Source: Lachnospiraceae bacterium | GTDB taxonomy: Bacteria > Bacillota > Clostridia > Lachnospirales > Lachnospiraceae | Reading direction: 5' to 3' | DNA length: 52,130 bases | Assembly (NCBI GenBank): GCA_017437065.1 | Contig: JAFSBX010000091.1 | Coordinates: 1-52,130 of the forward strand | Part shown: piece after piece, positions 14,601-23,297 of the stretch | Numbering within the stretch: the first letter of the stretch is position 1 | Layout: each line of letters begins with the position of its first letter | Notes under the pieces: model-generated | The model's input: the letters and a program-made list of their open reading frames with translations, nothing else | Told to the model about the DNA's origin: nothing | The model's database searches: none | Position numbers and translations under genes: made by a program

Positions 14601-15012
14601 TTCAATTTACAAGCTTACACATAATAAGCAGTTAACAGAGGGTGATTATAAGGAATTGGAAAGAGTTTTAACAGAAGAGCTTGGCAGCAGAGAAGATTAT
14701 CAGCGTGAATTTGGAGATACTCCGTTTGGATTATTGGTTAGGAAAATAGCAAAATTAGACCATGATACAGCCATGGCAGAGTTTTCTTCTTTTATCAATG
14801 ATGAATCATTAAATCAGAAACAAATACAGTTTGTATATAAAATTATTAATCATATGGAGCAGAATGGTTATATGGAGAATGTAATGGAATTGCAGAAACC
14901 GCCATTTGATAAACCGATACCATTTATCAAAATGTTTGATGCGAAGACAAGAACATCATTAATGCAGAAAATAAATGAGATTAAAGAAAATGCGGTAAAT
15001 ATCACAGCATAG
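11638..15012 (+). CDS. hsdR: Type I restriction endonuclease subunit HsdR (EcoEI/DUF4145 type)
   Basis: HsdR translocates DNA using ATP and cleaves unmodified DNA. The 1124-residue protein has an N-terminal DUF4145 domain (about 1-120), a coiled-coil (about 140-190), and the PD-(D/E)XK nuclease: Asp in GYVDYVLF (about 242-249) and EAK in LAIIEAKR. The SF2 helicase core follows: Walker A ATGTGKTRTAA (about 373), DESH box (about 472), GLTATPRTD (about 494) and motif VI QMIGRGTRLA (about 706). The C-terminal region is EcoEI-like. AGGAGG lies 7 nt before ATG and the start overlaps hsdS2 by 14 bp. All catalytic motifs are intact, so the system should be active. Confidence 0.95.
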   Translation: MSNFDFLQSKTEYTLFAKAAMEAEKVYISAPAMCAVGCRKALELAVKWVYSADKTIKMPYKDNLQSLIHEPTFRFALDSKTWGKLPYMIKLGNLAVHTERSVQSSDALASLRGLFEFIEWIDYCYGSDYVERKFDESKIPKEKVIVDTKKIKEQESLLGEKDAEIEKLRKQIEQMADKLTAEKETHQETRTFVAEDLTEFTTRKQFIDVDLKELGWKFDGEDLDVWEEYEVNDMTGVLGQKGYVDYVLFGKDGLPLAIIEAKRTSKDPNNGRKQAMLYADCLERKFGRRPMMFTSNGFETYFWDDKSSPQRRVSGMFSKGDLQKLMNRRMEKKPLSSVPIDDKITDRYYQKEAIRAVCEHVEQGHRKNLLVMATGTGKTRTAASLTDVFSRAGHATNILFLADRTALVKQAKDDFKNYLPDMSLCNLCSSKDDRNARIVFSTYPTMLNAIDSVKNAEGRRLFTPTHFDLIIIDESHRSIFKKYRAIFEYFDAVLVGLTATPRTDVDRNTYDFFEMEHNVPTYVYDYETAVYSDHVLVPYYTYIVKTEFLNDGITYKKLSEADKERYEEDFEEDGELPDFISSQALNKWVFNEPTVDKVLQDLMERGIKVAGGDRLGKTIIFAQNKRHAEFIVERFNKLYPKYNGTFAQRVICEDSYAQTIIDDFKKPEGEPHIAVSVDMMDTGIDVPECVNLVFFKKVRSKTKFWQMIGRGTRLAKDLTCIDLIDGEYTGKKRFLIFDYCNNFDFFEAKPNGYEGNETKTLSENIYGKRVRLISALQESAFAEQNYQNLRKELVGICHAQIMELNTNLTSVKLKRQYVEKYKNETAFQYLSESDKGELMKEIAPIVTMDDKDEAAKRFDNFIYGMMLAHIDAMPAFKYARRQLCDVASALEKKQNIPQVKEKLSLIKEINTDAFWDANDILVFEIVRKELRELMKFLVENEVGRKPITTILTDVVIDAQEGVQLEAAYDFEDYRRKVNRYVEEHKESVSIYKLTHNKQLTEGDYKELERVLTEELGSREDYQREFGDTPFGLLVRKIAKLDHDTAMAEFSSFINDESLNQKQIQFVYKIINHMEQNGYMENVMELQKPPFDKPIPFIKMFDAKTRTSLMQKINEIKENAVNITA

Positions 15013-15063
15013 TTATTAAAGCATAGTATAGTAGCAACAAAGTAACAAGAAAGTAATGAAAAT

Positions 15064-15095
15064 AATCCGGGAGTTACTAAAATAACTCCTGGATT
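15064..15095. terminator. Terminator between hsdR and the DUF4364 gene
   Basis: AATCCGGGAGTTA and TAACTCCTGGATT form a 13-bp stem, with the minus strand running into ATTTTC. It overlaps the last codons of the DUF4364 gene and can also act on hsdR. Confidence 0.6.
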
Positions 15096-15589
15096 AAAAG
15101 TTGATATATTTCCTGATTCTTTTTCTGCCAGTTGTCGCAAATGGCAGCAGCCGTTTCTTCTACGGGAACAGACATTGTAATTTCTACAAGATTAATATTT
15201 TTATCTTTTGCAATTAAATGTGCTTCAAATTCACCACTGGTAGATTTATAATAGTCTGCAAGCACAGAAACTTCATTGCGCAGTTCCAGCTCATTTTCTT
15301 TAAAAAAGGTGTTGATATCAGTTTTGATGGCATTACTGATGCGGTTTTCAAAAAAGCTTAACGTTTCCTGACCATCCTTCGTAATGGAAAGATGGGTACG
15401 ATTACGGATGGAGGCCGCAGAAACAAGTTTAGCATCTATCAGCTCTGATATTGCCTGTTGTAATGTAAGAAAGTTGGTATATTCCTTTTCTGTTATAAAG
15501 TCTGCAACCTGAGCCTTTGTAAGTGGAAAGTTTACTCGATCCAGCATATAAAGAACAATCAGTTTATAAAGTGTCAGCGGTTCCTGCAT
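15077..15589 (-). CDS. DUF4364 family protein, winged-helix regulator-like
   Basis: The 170-residue protein matches DUF4364, a clostridial family with an N-terminal winged-helix domain: YKLIVLYMLDRVNFPLTKAQ, then LQQAISELIDAKLVSA and a wing-like HLSITKDGQETLSFF. The C-terminal half (EAHLIAKDKNINLVEITMSV) is an alpha/beta domain of unknown role. It lies 29 bp downstream of the radical SAM gene and is probably cotranscribed with it and with the malic enzyme gene. A role in transcription regulation is suggested by the fold only. Confidence 0.85.
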   Translation of the reverse strand: MQEPLTLYKLIVLYMLDRVNFPLTKAQVADFITEKEYTNFLTLQQAISELIDAKLVSAASIRNRTHLSITKDGQETLSFFENRISNAIKTDINTFFKENELELRNEVSVLADYYKSTSGEFEAHLIAKDKNINLVEITMSVPVEETAAAICDNWQKKNQEIYQLLIQELF

Positions 15590-15618
15590 TGTTTTACTCC
15601 ATTTCCTTTTTGTATAAT

Positions 15619-16620
15619 CTATCTTATTAATTTTCCCTGAAAGATATTCCGAACTTTCATCTCATGATGAAAACTATTTAGGACATCTCTTTTGTTTCTG
15701 CTCCAGTTTGGGGCAACAAGAATGTCTTTTGGACCGTCACCGGTCAATCGGTGAATGACGATGTCAGGGGATAAATTTCCCACACATTCAACCAGCATAT
15801 CCAGATAATCCTCTTTGGAAAGAACCTCAAATTTACCCATACTATAATCTTCATATAAATCCGTATGTTTCAATACATGAAGAAGCTGTAGTTTAATACC
15901 GAAAATACCAATCTGATTCAAATAGTTTATGGTTTCGATACAGTCATTTTTTGTTTCGCCGGGAAGTCCCAGAATGATATGCGTAATTACCGGAATACCA
16001 ATGGCATTTAGCTGTGTTACAGCATTACGAAACACAGGCAGCTCATATCCGCGGCGGATATAGGAAGCCGTTTTTTCGTGAATCGTCTGAAGTCCGAGTT
16101 CCATCCATATAAATTTTTTATATTTGCTATCTTTTGAAAGAAAGTATTCCTGATGCAGTTTTTCTAAAAGACCGATTACATCAGGGGGAAGGCAGTCAGG
16201 TCTGGTCGCAATCGAAATTCCGGCAACACTTGGGTGGTTCAGGGCTTCACGGTAAAGAAACTCCAGTCTGTCTACGGGGGCATAAGTATTAGTAAATGCC
16301 TGAAAATAAGCAATTTTGTCGGGTTTGAGTTCCTTATTGCTACCATCGGATGCCGGGGGCATAAGATGGGAAAGAGAACCGGAAAAATCCTGCATGGAAA
16401 CTGCAAAATCACCGCTTCCGCCTGCACTACAGAAAATGCAGCCCTTCGTATCCAGAGTACCATCCCGGTTAGGGCAGGTAAAGCCGGCATCTATGGCAAC
16501 CTTATGTAATTTATAGCCAAAAGTATTTTTACAATAAGCATCCAGCGAGTAATAAGGTCTTTCATGCCATACGTTCTGCCGGAATTGTTTTGTTATATCA
16601 TGATTCATTACTATATTCAT
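15619..16620 (-). CDS. TIGR01212 family radical SAM protein (YhcC-like)
   Basis: The 333-residue protein has the cluster Cys49, Cys61 and Cys64 (TCPNRDGT...GCIFCS), the unusual CX11CX2C spacing of the YhcC/TIGR01212 family that distinguishes it from CX3CX2C enzymes. The elongator-protein-3-like barrel continues with IATRPDCLPPDVI, WMELGLQTIHEKTA and THIILGLPGETKND. The substrate of the family is not established. No clear ribosome binding site precedes the ATG at 16620 or a second ATG at 16608, so translation may be coupled to the malic enzyme gene 26 bp upstream. Confidence 0.9.
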   Translation of the reverse strand: MNIVMNHDITKQFRQNVWHERPYYSLDAYCKNTFGYKLHKVAIDAGFTCPNRDGTLDTKGCIFCSAGGSGDFAVSMQDFSGSLSHLMPPASDGSNKELKPDKIAYFQAFTNTYAPVDRLEFLYREALNHPSVAGISIATRPDCLPPDVIGLLEKLHQEYFLSKDSKYKKFIWMELGLQTIHEKTASYIRRGYELPVFRNAVTQLNAIGIPVITHIILGLPGETKNDCIETINYLNQIGIFGIKLQLLHVLKHTDLYEDYSMGKFEVLSKEDYLDMLVECVGNLSPDIVIHRLTGDGPKDILVAPNWSRNKRDVLNSFHHEMKVRNIFQGKLIR

Positions 16621-16646
16621 GGGTTATTTATCAATTAATATTAAAA

Positions 16647-17801
16647 TTATTTCTTAATATGAGATTTCACTGCTTGTGCAACAACTTCCGCAACTTTTGG
16701 ATTAAATGCTTCCGGCATGATGTTATCTTCATGTAATTCATCATCAGGAACAAGACTTGCTATTGCCAGTGCAGCGGCAAGTTTCATTTCTTCTGTAATT
16801 TGTGTGGCACGACCTTCCAAAGCACCTTTAAAAATACCAGGGAAAGCAACTACGTTGTTTACCTGATTTGGGAAATCGGAACGTCCTGTTCCAACAACTC
16901 TTGCACCGGCCTGTTTTGCAATATCCGGCATAATTTCAGGAACAGGATTTGCCATGGCAAATAAAATAGAGTCTTTGTTCATGGAAGAAACCATTTCAGG
17001 TGTTACAATATTTGGAGCGGAAACTCCTACAAAAATATCGGCGCCCTTTAAGGCATCTGCAAGGGAACCTGTTTCATTGTTAGGATTGGTTACTTCTGTC
17101 ATTTTCTGCTGCATCCAGTTTAAGCCTTCTGTTTCTTTGGAAACAATACCTACTTTATCACACATGATTACATTTGGAAAACCATAGGTCAGTAACAGTT
17201 TGGTGATAGCAACACCGGCGCTTCCGGCACCATTTACAACAACTTTACAGTCTTCTTTTTTCTTTCCGACTACTTTTAAACCATTGATAATGCCGGCAAG
17301 TACAACGATTGCAGTTCCGTGCTGGTCGTCGTGGAATACCGGAATATCCAAGGTGGCTTTTAATCTTTCTTCTATTTCAAAGCAACGAGGGGCACTGATG
17401 TCTTCCAGATTGATACCGCCAAAACCCGGAGCAAGATAAGTAACCGCCTTAATAATTTCTTCCGTATCCTGAGTGTCCAGACAAATCGGAACGGCATTCA
17501 CACCACCGAATTCTTTAAATAAAACGGCTTTTCCTTCCATAACCGGCATCGCGGCATGGGGACCGATATTTCCTAAACCTAATACGGCACTTCCATCGGA
17601 AACAACCGCAACAGTGTTAGATTTCCATGTATATGTATAGGCAGCTTCTTTATCTTCGGCAATTACTTTACAAGGTTCTGCTACCCCCGGAGTGTAGGCA
17701 AGAGATAAATCTTCTCTGGATTTTACCGGAGATTTGGAGACAGTTTCCAGTTTGCCGTTCCATTGTTTGTGAAGTTCAAGTGCTTTTTCACCTGTAGTCA
17801 T
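16647..17801 (-). CDS. NAD(P)-dependent malic enzyme
   Basis: Malic enzyme oxidatively decarboxylates malate to pyruvate and CO2. The 384-residue size fits the short bacterial form. Visible are [14 protein letters not shown], the metal and substrate region [12 protein letters not shown], and the Rossmann motif [12 protein letters not shown]. The segment around [15 protein letters not shown] is also typical. GAGGG precedes the ATG. It is probably the first gene of a three-gene minus-strand unit with the radical SAM and DUF4364 genes, an unrelated set that may only share a transcript. A perfect inverted repeat (17840-17870) lies just upstream of the start. Confidence 0.92.
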   Translation of the reverse strand: MTTGEKALELHKQWNGKLETVSKSPVKSREDLSLAYTPGVAEPCKVIAEDKEAAYTYTWKSNTVAVVSDGSAVLGLGNIGPHAAMPVMEGKAVLFKEFGGVNAVPICLDTQDTEEIIKAVTYLAPGFGGINLEDISAPRCFEIEERLKATLDIPVFHDDQHGTAIVVLAGIINGLKVVGKKKEDCKVVVNGAGSAGVAITKLLLTYGFPNVIMCDKVGIVSKETEGLNWMQQKMTEVTNPNNETGSLADALKGADIFVGVSAPNIVTPEMVSSMNKDSILFAMANPVPEIMPDIAKQAGARVVGTGRSDFPNQVNNVVAFPGIFKGALEGRATQITEEMKLAAALAIASLVPDDELHEDNIMPEAFNPKVAEVVAQAVKSHIKK

Positions 17802-17839
17802 AAAAATTCCCTCGTTTCTTTCGATATTTATTCGTAAAA

Positions 17840-17870
17840 ACGTAATTATTCAGTACCTTTATAATTACGT
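17840..17870. promoter_or_regulatory. Inverted repeat upstream of the malic enzyme gene, candidate operator
   Basis: ACGTAATTAT (17840-17849) and ATAATTACGT (17861-17870) are perfect 10-bp arms with an 11-bp spacer, 39 bp upstream of the start codon. No T-run follows, so an operator is more likely than a terminator. Confidence 0.5.
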
Positions 17871-17987
17871 AAAATCATACTTTAAATATCATATAATATT
17901 TAAGTTAAGGAATCAAGTAAGACATTGTCATGAAAAGGAAAAACAAGTAAAATAAAATATCATAAAAAAATATAGGAGATTTAACAA

Positions 17988-18641
17988 ATGAAACGCCAGG
18001 TTAGTATGGAAGAAATTTCGGATGGAAAATTGTATACATTAAATGATATGGTAAAAGCGGGGTGTAATGATTGTAAAGGGTGTTCTGCATGCTGTCAGGG
18101 AATGGGAAGTTCTATCGTGTTGGATCCTTTGGATGTTTACAGGCTTTGTAAAAATCTGGGACAGACTTTTGAGCAACTTTTAGTGGAAAAGTTAGAGCTT
18201 CAGGTAGTGGATGGTATTGTCCTTCCGAACTTAAAAATGGTTGGAGAAAAAGAGCAGTGTGCGTTTCTAAATGCGGAAGGAAGATGCAGTATTCATGCAT
18301 TTCGTCCGGGAATCTGTCGATTATTTCCTCTTGGAAGGTATTATGAAAACGGAACATTCCAATATTTTTTACAAGTTCATGAATGTAAAAATCAGAATCG
18401 TACAAAAGTAAAAGTAAGGAAATGGATTGATACACCTGATGTGGCGAAGTATGAAAAATTTGTGGCAGACTGGCACTTTTTTCTGGTTGATTTGCAGGAA
18501 GGTTTGGAAAAACAGCCGGATGAGAATGAAAGAAAACGAATCAGTATGGGAATTTTAAAAGATTTTTATCTTAAGGCATTTGATACAGACAGAGATTTTT
18601 ACGAACAGTTTGAGGAAAGAAAAAATGCTTTTTTCATTTAA
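17988..18641 (+). CDS. YkgJ family cysteine-cluster protein
   Basis: The 217-residue protein has the N-terminal cluster CNDCKGCSACC (Cys26, 29, 32, 35, 36) and the downstream CSIHAFRPGICRLFP, the hallmark of the YkgJ / CxxCxxCC family of predicted metal-binding proteins. No transmembrane segment or signal peptide is seen. The family function is not established. It lies 73 bp before rarA2 on the same strand. AGGAG precedes the ATG. Confidence 0.9.
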   Translation: MKRQVSMEEISDGKLYTLNDMVKAGCNDCKGCSACCQGMGSSIVLDPLDVYRLCKNLGQTFEQLLVEKLELQVVDGIVLPNLKMVGEKEQCAFLNAEGRCSIHAFRPGICRLFPLGRYYENGTFQYFLQVHECKNQNRTKVKVRKWIDTPDVAKYEKFVADWHFFLVDLQEGLEKQPDENERKRISMGILKDFYLKAFDTDRDFYEQFEERKNAFFI

Positions 18642-18714
18642 GTAATCTGTTGCATAGTGGAAAAATTCGTGCTATGATAAAGAAAACAAATGTTCGAAAA
18701 GAGGAAAGCAATAT

Positions 18715-20040
18715 ATGGAACAATTATCGCTTTTTGGGAATACTAATGATTTAACCTCTCCACTTGCAAGCAGGATGAGACCGGAAAGTCTGGAAAATTA
18801 TATAGGGCAAAAGCATTTATTAGGTAAGGGGAAAGTATTGCGACAGATTTTAGAAAAAGACCAGGTGTCTTCTATGATATTTTGGGGACCGCCCGGTGTT
18901 GGCAAGACAACGCTTGCAAGAATTATTGCACATCATACTAAAGCAGCTTTTGTGGATTTCAGTGCGGTAACAAGTGGGATTAAAGAGATTAAGGAAATTA
19001 TGAAGCAGGCGGAAAATGACCGGATGATGGGAATGAAAACCATTGTATTCGTAGATGAAATTCATCGGTTTAATAAGGCACAGCAGGATGCTTTTCTGCC
19101 CTTTGTAGAGAAGGGAAGTATTGTTTTAATAGGAGCAACTACGGAAAATCCCTCTTTTGAAGTAAATTCAGCGTTGCTGTCACGATGTAAAGTATTTGTG
19201 TTGGAAGCTTTGAAAAAGGACGACCTGGTAGAACTTTTGGAGCGGACATTAACAGATAGGAAAGGCTTTGGAAATAACCAAGTAAGAATGGAACTATCTT
19301 TGATAGAGGTAATTGCTGCTTTTGCCAATGGGGATGCAAGGACGGCATTGAATACATTGGAGATGGCTGTTTTAAATGGTGAAATGCAAAGTGACGGTTC
19401 CATTGTTGTCACAAAGCAGACGGTAGAGCAGTGTATTGGGAAAAAGACGCTTTTGTATGATAAGAATGGAGAAGAACATTATAATCTGATTTCCGCGTTA
19501 CACAAATCAATGCGAAACAGTGATCCAAATGCGGCGGTATACTGGCTTGCAAGAATGCTGGAAGCAGGAGAGGATCCATTATATGTGGCAAGACGTCTGG
19601 TGCGCTTTGCCAGTGAGGATATCGGTATGGCAGATTCGCAGGCATTGACAGTGGCTGTATCTGCGTATCAGGCATGTCATTTTAACGGAATGCCGGAGTG
19701 TGATGTGAATTTGGCACATGCAGTAGTTTATTTATCCATGGCACCGAAGTCGAATGCGTTGTATGTTGGTTATGGAAAAGCAAGAGAGGATGCATCTCAT
19801 ATGTTAAGTGAGCCGGTACCGCTTCAGATTAGAAATGGAGTAACCGAATTAATGAGGGATTTGCATTATGGAGAGGGGTATCAGTATGCCCATGACAATA
19901 CAGAAAAGATAACAAATATGGAATGTCTGCCGGATGCAGTCAGGGATAGGAAATATTATGAACCGACAACACAAGGAAGAGAAGCAGAGGTAAAAGCACG
20001 CTTGGAAGAAATAGAAGAGAAAAAGCGTCAAATGAAATGA
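18715..20040 (+). CDS. rarA: Replication-associated recombination ATPase RarA (MgsA), copy 2
   Basis: The 441-residue AAA+ protein has Walker A GPPGVGKTT (about 60-68), Walker B FVDEIHRFNKAQQD (about 115-128), ATTENPSFE and the C-terminal KSMRNSDPNAAVYWLARML plus LHYGEGYQYAHDN. It keeps the N-terminal PLASRMRPESLENYIGQ that canonical RarA proteins have. The start follows AAGAGGAAAG. It precedes the M18 aminopeptidase gene by 24 bp, so the two may share a transcript. It is the second rarA in the window. Which copy is ancestral cannot be told from sequence alone. Confidence 0.93.
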   Translation: MEQLSLFGNTNDLTSPLASRMRPESLENYIGQKHLLGKGKVLRQILEKDQVSSMIFWGPPGVGKTTLARIIAHHTKAAFVDFSAVTSGIKEIKEIMKQAENDRMMGMKTIVFVDEIHRFNKAQQDAFLPFVEKGSIVLIGATTENPSFEVNSALLSRCKVFVLEALKKDDLVELLERTLTDRKGFGNNQVRMELSLIEVIAAFANGDARTALNTLEMAVLNGEMQSDGSIVVTKQTVEQCIGKKTLLYDKNGEEHYNLISALHKSMRNSDPNAAVYWLARMLEAGEDPLYVARRLVRFASEDIGMADSQALTVAVSAYQACHFNGMPECDVNLAHAVVYLSMAPKSNALYVGYGKAREDASHMLSEPVPLQIRNGVTELMRDLHYGEGYQYAHDNTEKITNMECLPDAVRDRKYYEPTTQGREAEVKARLEEIEEKKRQMK

Positions 20041-20064
20041 TAATGAATAAAGGGAGCAGGAAAC

Positions 20065-21327
20065 ATGGTAGAGCAATTACTTTCATTTATAGAGCAGAGC
20101 GTAAGCTGTTTTCATGTAGTTGAAAATATTCGTAAGGATTTAGAGAATGCCGGATTTGTACAACTGAAAGAGGAGGAGGAATGGGAGATTTATGAAGGCG
20201 GAAAATATTATGTAATCAGAAATGATTCTTCCATAGCAGCAATTACGATTCCGACATCTGAAATAAGCGGTTTTCACATGGTAGCGGCACATAGTGATTC
20301 GCCTACATTTAAAGTGAAAGAGAAACCGGAAATAACAGTAGAAGAACAGTATGTGAAGCTGAATACGGAAAAATATGGTGGAATGATTTTATCTACATGG
20401 TTAGACAGACCATTATCCGTAGCCGGACGGGTAATTGTAAAAGAAAATGAAGAAGTAGTTTCTAAACTGGTTAATATAGACAAAGATTTGCTGATGATTC
20501 CAAATGTGGCAATTCATATGAACAGAGATATGAATAAAGGTGTGGAATACAATCCGCAGGTTGATATGCTTCCGCTTTATGCAGGAATTGGGAAAAAGGG
20601 AAGTTTTAAAGAGGAGGTTGCAAGGTCTGCCGGAGTTGCGAAGGATGATATTTTAGGAAGTGATTTATTTCTTTATGTGCGTGAAAAAGGCAGAGTGATT
20701 GGTGTAGAGGGAGAATTTATCTGCGCTCCTAAATTAGACGATTTAGAATGTGCATTTGGTGCCATAAAAGGCATTATCAATGCAGGAAATTCTTCTGAAT
20801 ATGTAAATATAGCAGTGATTTTTGATAATGAAGAAGTGGGAAGTGGGACAAAGCAGGGAGCAGATTCTACTTTTTTATCGGATATTCTTGTGCGTATTAA
20901 AGAAAAGTTGGGAAAAAATGAGTCATGGTTTTGTCGAATGCTTGCAAAAAGTTTTATGATTTCTGCGGATAATGCTCATGCTGTGCATCCGAATCATCCG
21001 GAAAAAGCCGATCCTACGAACCGCCCTTACTTAAATGGTGGTATTGTTATTAAATATCATGGTAGTCAGAAGTACACAACAGATGGGGTTTCTGCGGCTG
21101 TAATGCGAAATATATGTAAAAAGGCAGGAGTACCCTGCCAGACATATGCTAACCGTTCTGATATTTTAGGTGGTTCCACATTAGGAAATATATCAACGGC
21201 ACATGTTTCCGTTAATACAGTGGATATTGGGCTTGCCCAACTTGCCATGCATTCTGCCTATGAAACGGCAGGGGCAAAGGATATAGAATATCTGGTAAAA
21301 GCACTCACAACTTTTTTCATGCAATAG
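20065..21327 (+). CDS. M18 family aminopeptidase
   Basis: M18 enzymes are dinuclear zinc aminopeptidases that cut acidic or neutral N-terminal residues from peptides in the cytoplasm. The 420-residue protein shows the ligands in order: AAHSDSPTFK (His and Asp, about 72-81), the bridging Asp in APKLDDLECAFGA, Glu-Glu in IFDNEEVGSGTKQGADS, Asp in SADNAHAVHPNHPEK and the C-terminal His in ISTAHVSVNTVDIG. All expected catalytic residues are present. The stop lies 2 bp from the end of the convergent AraC gene. Confidence 0.93.
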   Translation: MVEQLLSFIEQSVSCFHVVENIRKDLENAGFVQLKEEEEWEIYEGGKYYVIRNDSSIAAITIPTSEISGFHMVAAHSDSPTFKVKEKPEITVEEQYVKLNTEKYGGMILSTWLDRPLSVAGRVIVKENEEVVSKLVNIDKDLLMIPNVAIHMNRDMNKGVEYNPQVDMLPLYAGIGKKGSFKEEVARSAGVAKDDILGSDLFLYVREKGRVIGVEGEFICAPKLDDLECAFGAIKGIINAGNSSEYVNIAVIFDNEEVGSGTKQGADSTFLSDILVRIKEKLGKNESWFCRMLAKSFMISADNAHAVHPNHPEKADPTNRPYLNGGIVIKYHGSQKYTTDGVSAAVMRNICKKAGVPCQTYANRSDILGGSTLGNISTAHVSVNTVDIGLAQLAMHSAYETAGAKDIEYLVKALTTFFMQ

Positions 21328-21329
21328 AA

Positions 21330-22325
21330 TTAGAATGTTATTTCAAATGGAGAGGGTTGGCGAAATGGTCCATCTTCTCCATTGTATGCGGGTTTTGTTT
21401 TCAGCATTTTTTTATATTGGCTGGGAGTACATTCCACATACTTTTTAAATAGTTTATTAAAATAGCTGGCATTATTAAATCCCACTGACATTGCAAGGGT
21501 AGAAATGCTTTTGGTTTCAGGCTCATTTCGCTGGATTTTGCGTGTGGCTTCAAAAATGCGGTACCTCATAACATATTCAATTGGAGTAAGCTGCAAGGTA
21601 CGCTTAAAACAGCGACAACATTCACTTTTACTTACATGAATGGAAGCAGCCAGGTCGTCTAAGGTAATAGTATCCATATAATGAGTCTGGATGTAAAGGA
21701 GTGCTTCTTTTACACGTTTCGGATCAGCAGAATCTTCAATAGAGGTATCCTGAGTCGAAGGTTTGGTGTGATTATAGTGATCTAGTATTTTCGTCCAAAA
21801 TAAAGTAAGTTCTCCTTTGGTAACAAGTTCGTAGCCGAATTTTTGTGTCAGATTTGCGGCAATGGCATTGTTAGCGTGGTCTATCAGTTTTTCCTGCCAA
21901 GGGACGGATTCGTCCAATTTAAGGCATTTTAGCGAAGGAGAATTAATAATCGGCAACAGGTATTTGGAACGGAAATAAGATTGCTCATAACCAAATAAAA
22001 TAGCCGGATGAAAAATGATAGAGTAAAAAGTACATTTATCATTATTAATCGGACGAATAGAGTGTAATATGCCTTGATTAATCATAAGTGCCTGTCCGGC
22101 TTCTAAAACAACCTGTATATTATCAACACAGACAGTGGCATGTCCGTTATTGATAATAATAATTTCAAATTCATCATGCCAATGCCAGCGTATAGCACCC
22201 ATATACATCTGGTTTAAGTCTAAAAAATAAGTTACAACCGGATAATTGGCATCACGGCCTCGTGCCGGTATAAAAACGGCATCTGCATCAGCAGGACCGG
22301 CAGTTATAAAAGGATTATTATCCAT
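21330..22325 (-). CDS. AraC family transcriptional regulator with N-terminal cupin
   Basis: The protein has an N-terminal cupin-like sensor (WHWHDEFEIIIINNGHATV, about residues 47-65 of this start) and a C-terminal double helix-turn-helix of AraC type (TLDDLAASIHVSKSECCRCF, then SISTLAMSVGFNNASYFNKL and ECTPSQYKK). Sugar or glycoside pathways are usual targets, but no such operon is adjacent, so its regulon is unknown. I prefer ATG 22325. ATG 22343 adds six residues and has a GGGGA too close to it. Convergent with the aminopeptidase gene. Confidence 0.9.
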   Translation of the reverse strand: MDNNPFITAGPADADAVFIPARGRDANYPVVTYFLDLNQMYMGAIRWHWHDEFEIIIINNGHATVCVDNIQVVLEAGQALMINQGILHSIRPINNDKCTFYSIIFHPAILFGYEQSYFRSKYLLPIINSPSLKCLKLDESVPWQEKLIDHANNAIAANLTQKFGYELVTKGELTLFWTKILDHYNHTKPSTQDTSIEDSADPKRVKEALLYIQTHYMDTITLDDLAASIHVSKSECCRCFKRTLQLTPIEYVMRYRIFEATRKIQRNEPETKSISTLAMSVGFNNASYFNKLFKKYVECTPSQYKKMLKTKPAYNGEDGPFRQPSPFEITF

Positions 22326-22596
22326 AATAAGTATTCCCCACATTTCCCCAAAATAATTTCATAAATGACAATATAGTTTTAAGTTACACTAAAATAGTTG
22401 TATAGTCAATTGAAAAAATTTCAAAAATTTCGTAAAAAGAAGAAACGGTTGACGATGAATTGTAATAGGGGTATGATAACAATGTATAGTATTCATAGTA
22501 GGTTGCTAGGCATGTTGATGATTTAATAAACTCCTTGCTTATTCAAATACCAATGTGTCAGTATACTAGAGAATAAAGATGAGTGGAGAGACTGAT

Positions 22597-23034
22597 ATGA
22601 AAATATCAACAAAAGGAAGATATGCATTAAGATTAATGCTGGATATAGCTTTAAATGAAAAGGAAGAGCCGATTCGTATAAAAGAAATAGCCGGACGTCA
22701 GGATTTATCGGATAAATATCTGGAGCAGATTATTTCTGTTCTGACAAAGGCAGGATATGTAAAAAGTATACGTGGACCACAGGGTGGCTATAGATTAGTT
22801 AAGAGTCCGAATGATTATACAGTAGGTAGCATTTTAAGACTTACAGAGGGAAAATTATGTCCGGTTCCTTGTTTGGAAGATGAAATTAATTTATGTGAGA
22901 AAAAAGAAGAGTGTATGACGATTCCTTTGTGGGAGAAGTTGAATGAGGCAATTAAGAGCGTTGTTGATAATGTAACATTACAGGATTTAATAGACTGGCA
23001 TTATAACAAGAATAGTGATAATTATGTAATTTAA
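22597..23034 (+). CDS. Rrf2 family transcriptional regulator (CymR/IscR-like)
   Basis: The 145-residue protein starts MKISTKGRYALRLMLDIAL, the standard Rrf2 opening, with a winged helix (IAGRQDLSDKYLEQIISVL, GPQGGYRL). Cys88, Cys92, Cys100 and Cys106 fall in the loop that binds a 2Fe-2S cluster in IscR, so it may sense iron-sulfur status. CymR, the cysteine-metabolism repressor, lacks these. cysK lies downstream after a terminator, with a palindrome over its promoter, which suggests control of cysteine synthesis. ATG 22597 follows GTGGAGAG. An in-frame ATG at 22579 is less likely. Upstream gap 22326-22596 shows only promoter-like elements. Confidence 0.9.
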   Translation: MKISTKGRYALRLMLDIALNEKEEPIRIKEIAGRQDLSDKYLEQIISVLTKAGYVKSIRGPQGGYRLVKSPNDYTVGSILRLTEGKLCPVPCLEDEINLCEKKEECMTIPLWEKLNEAIKSVVDNVTLQDLIDWHYNKNSDNYVI

Positions 23035-23137
23035 GAACTGTTAAAATAACAAAATACAAGAAAGTGTAAATTGTAAAGAAGTAAGTACTTATAAAAAGTA
23101 AGTAAAATTACATATAAAATATACATAAGTAAAGAAG

Positions 23138-23178
23138 AAAGCACGGAAAGGTTTTTTGAAAACAGCCTGTGCTTTTTT
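23138..23178 (+). terminator. Terminator between the Rrf2 gene and cysK
   Basis: AAAGCACGG pairs with CCTGTGCTTT (one bulge) and runs into six T. Confidence 0.7.
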
Positions 23179-23222
23179 CTTTAGAATATTAATATAGTTT
23201 AGTTATAAAAGATACACCATAA

Positions 23223-23257
23223 TTCCTATTGACAAACTAGGAAAAGATTAATACGAT
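23223..23257 (+). promoter_or_regulatory. cysK promoter with overlapping palindromic operator
   Basis: TTGACA (23229-23234), 17 bp and TACGAT (23252-23257) form the promoter. TTCCTA (23223-23228) and TAGGAA (23238-23243) are perfect inverted arms spaced by 9 bp across the -35, placed to block RNA polymerase. The neighbouring Rrf2 regulator is the obvious candidate ligand. Confidence 0.6.
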
Positions 23258-23297
23258 AGTAGTTAAAAAGAATTTTTTAAGAAAGAAGGAAAAATAT

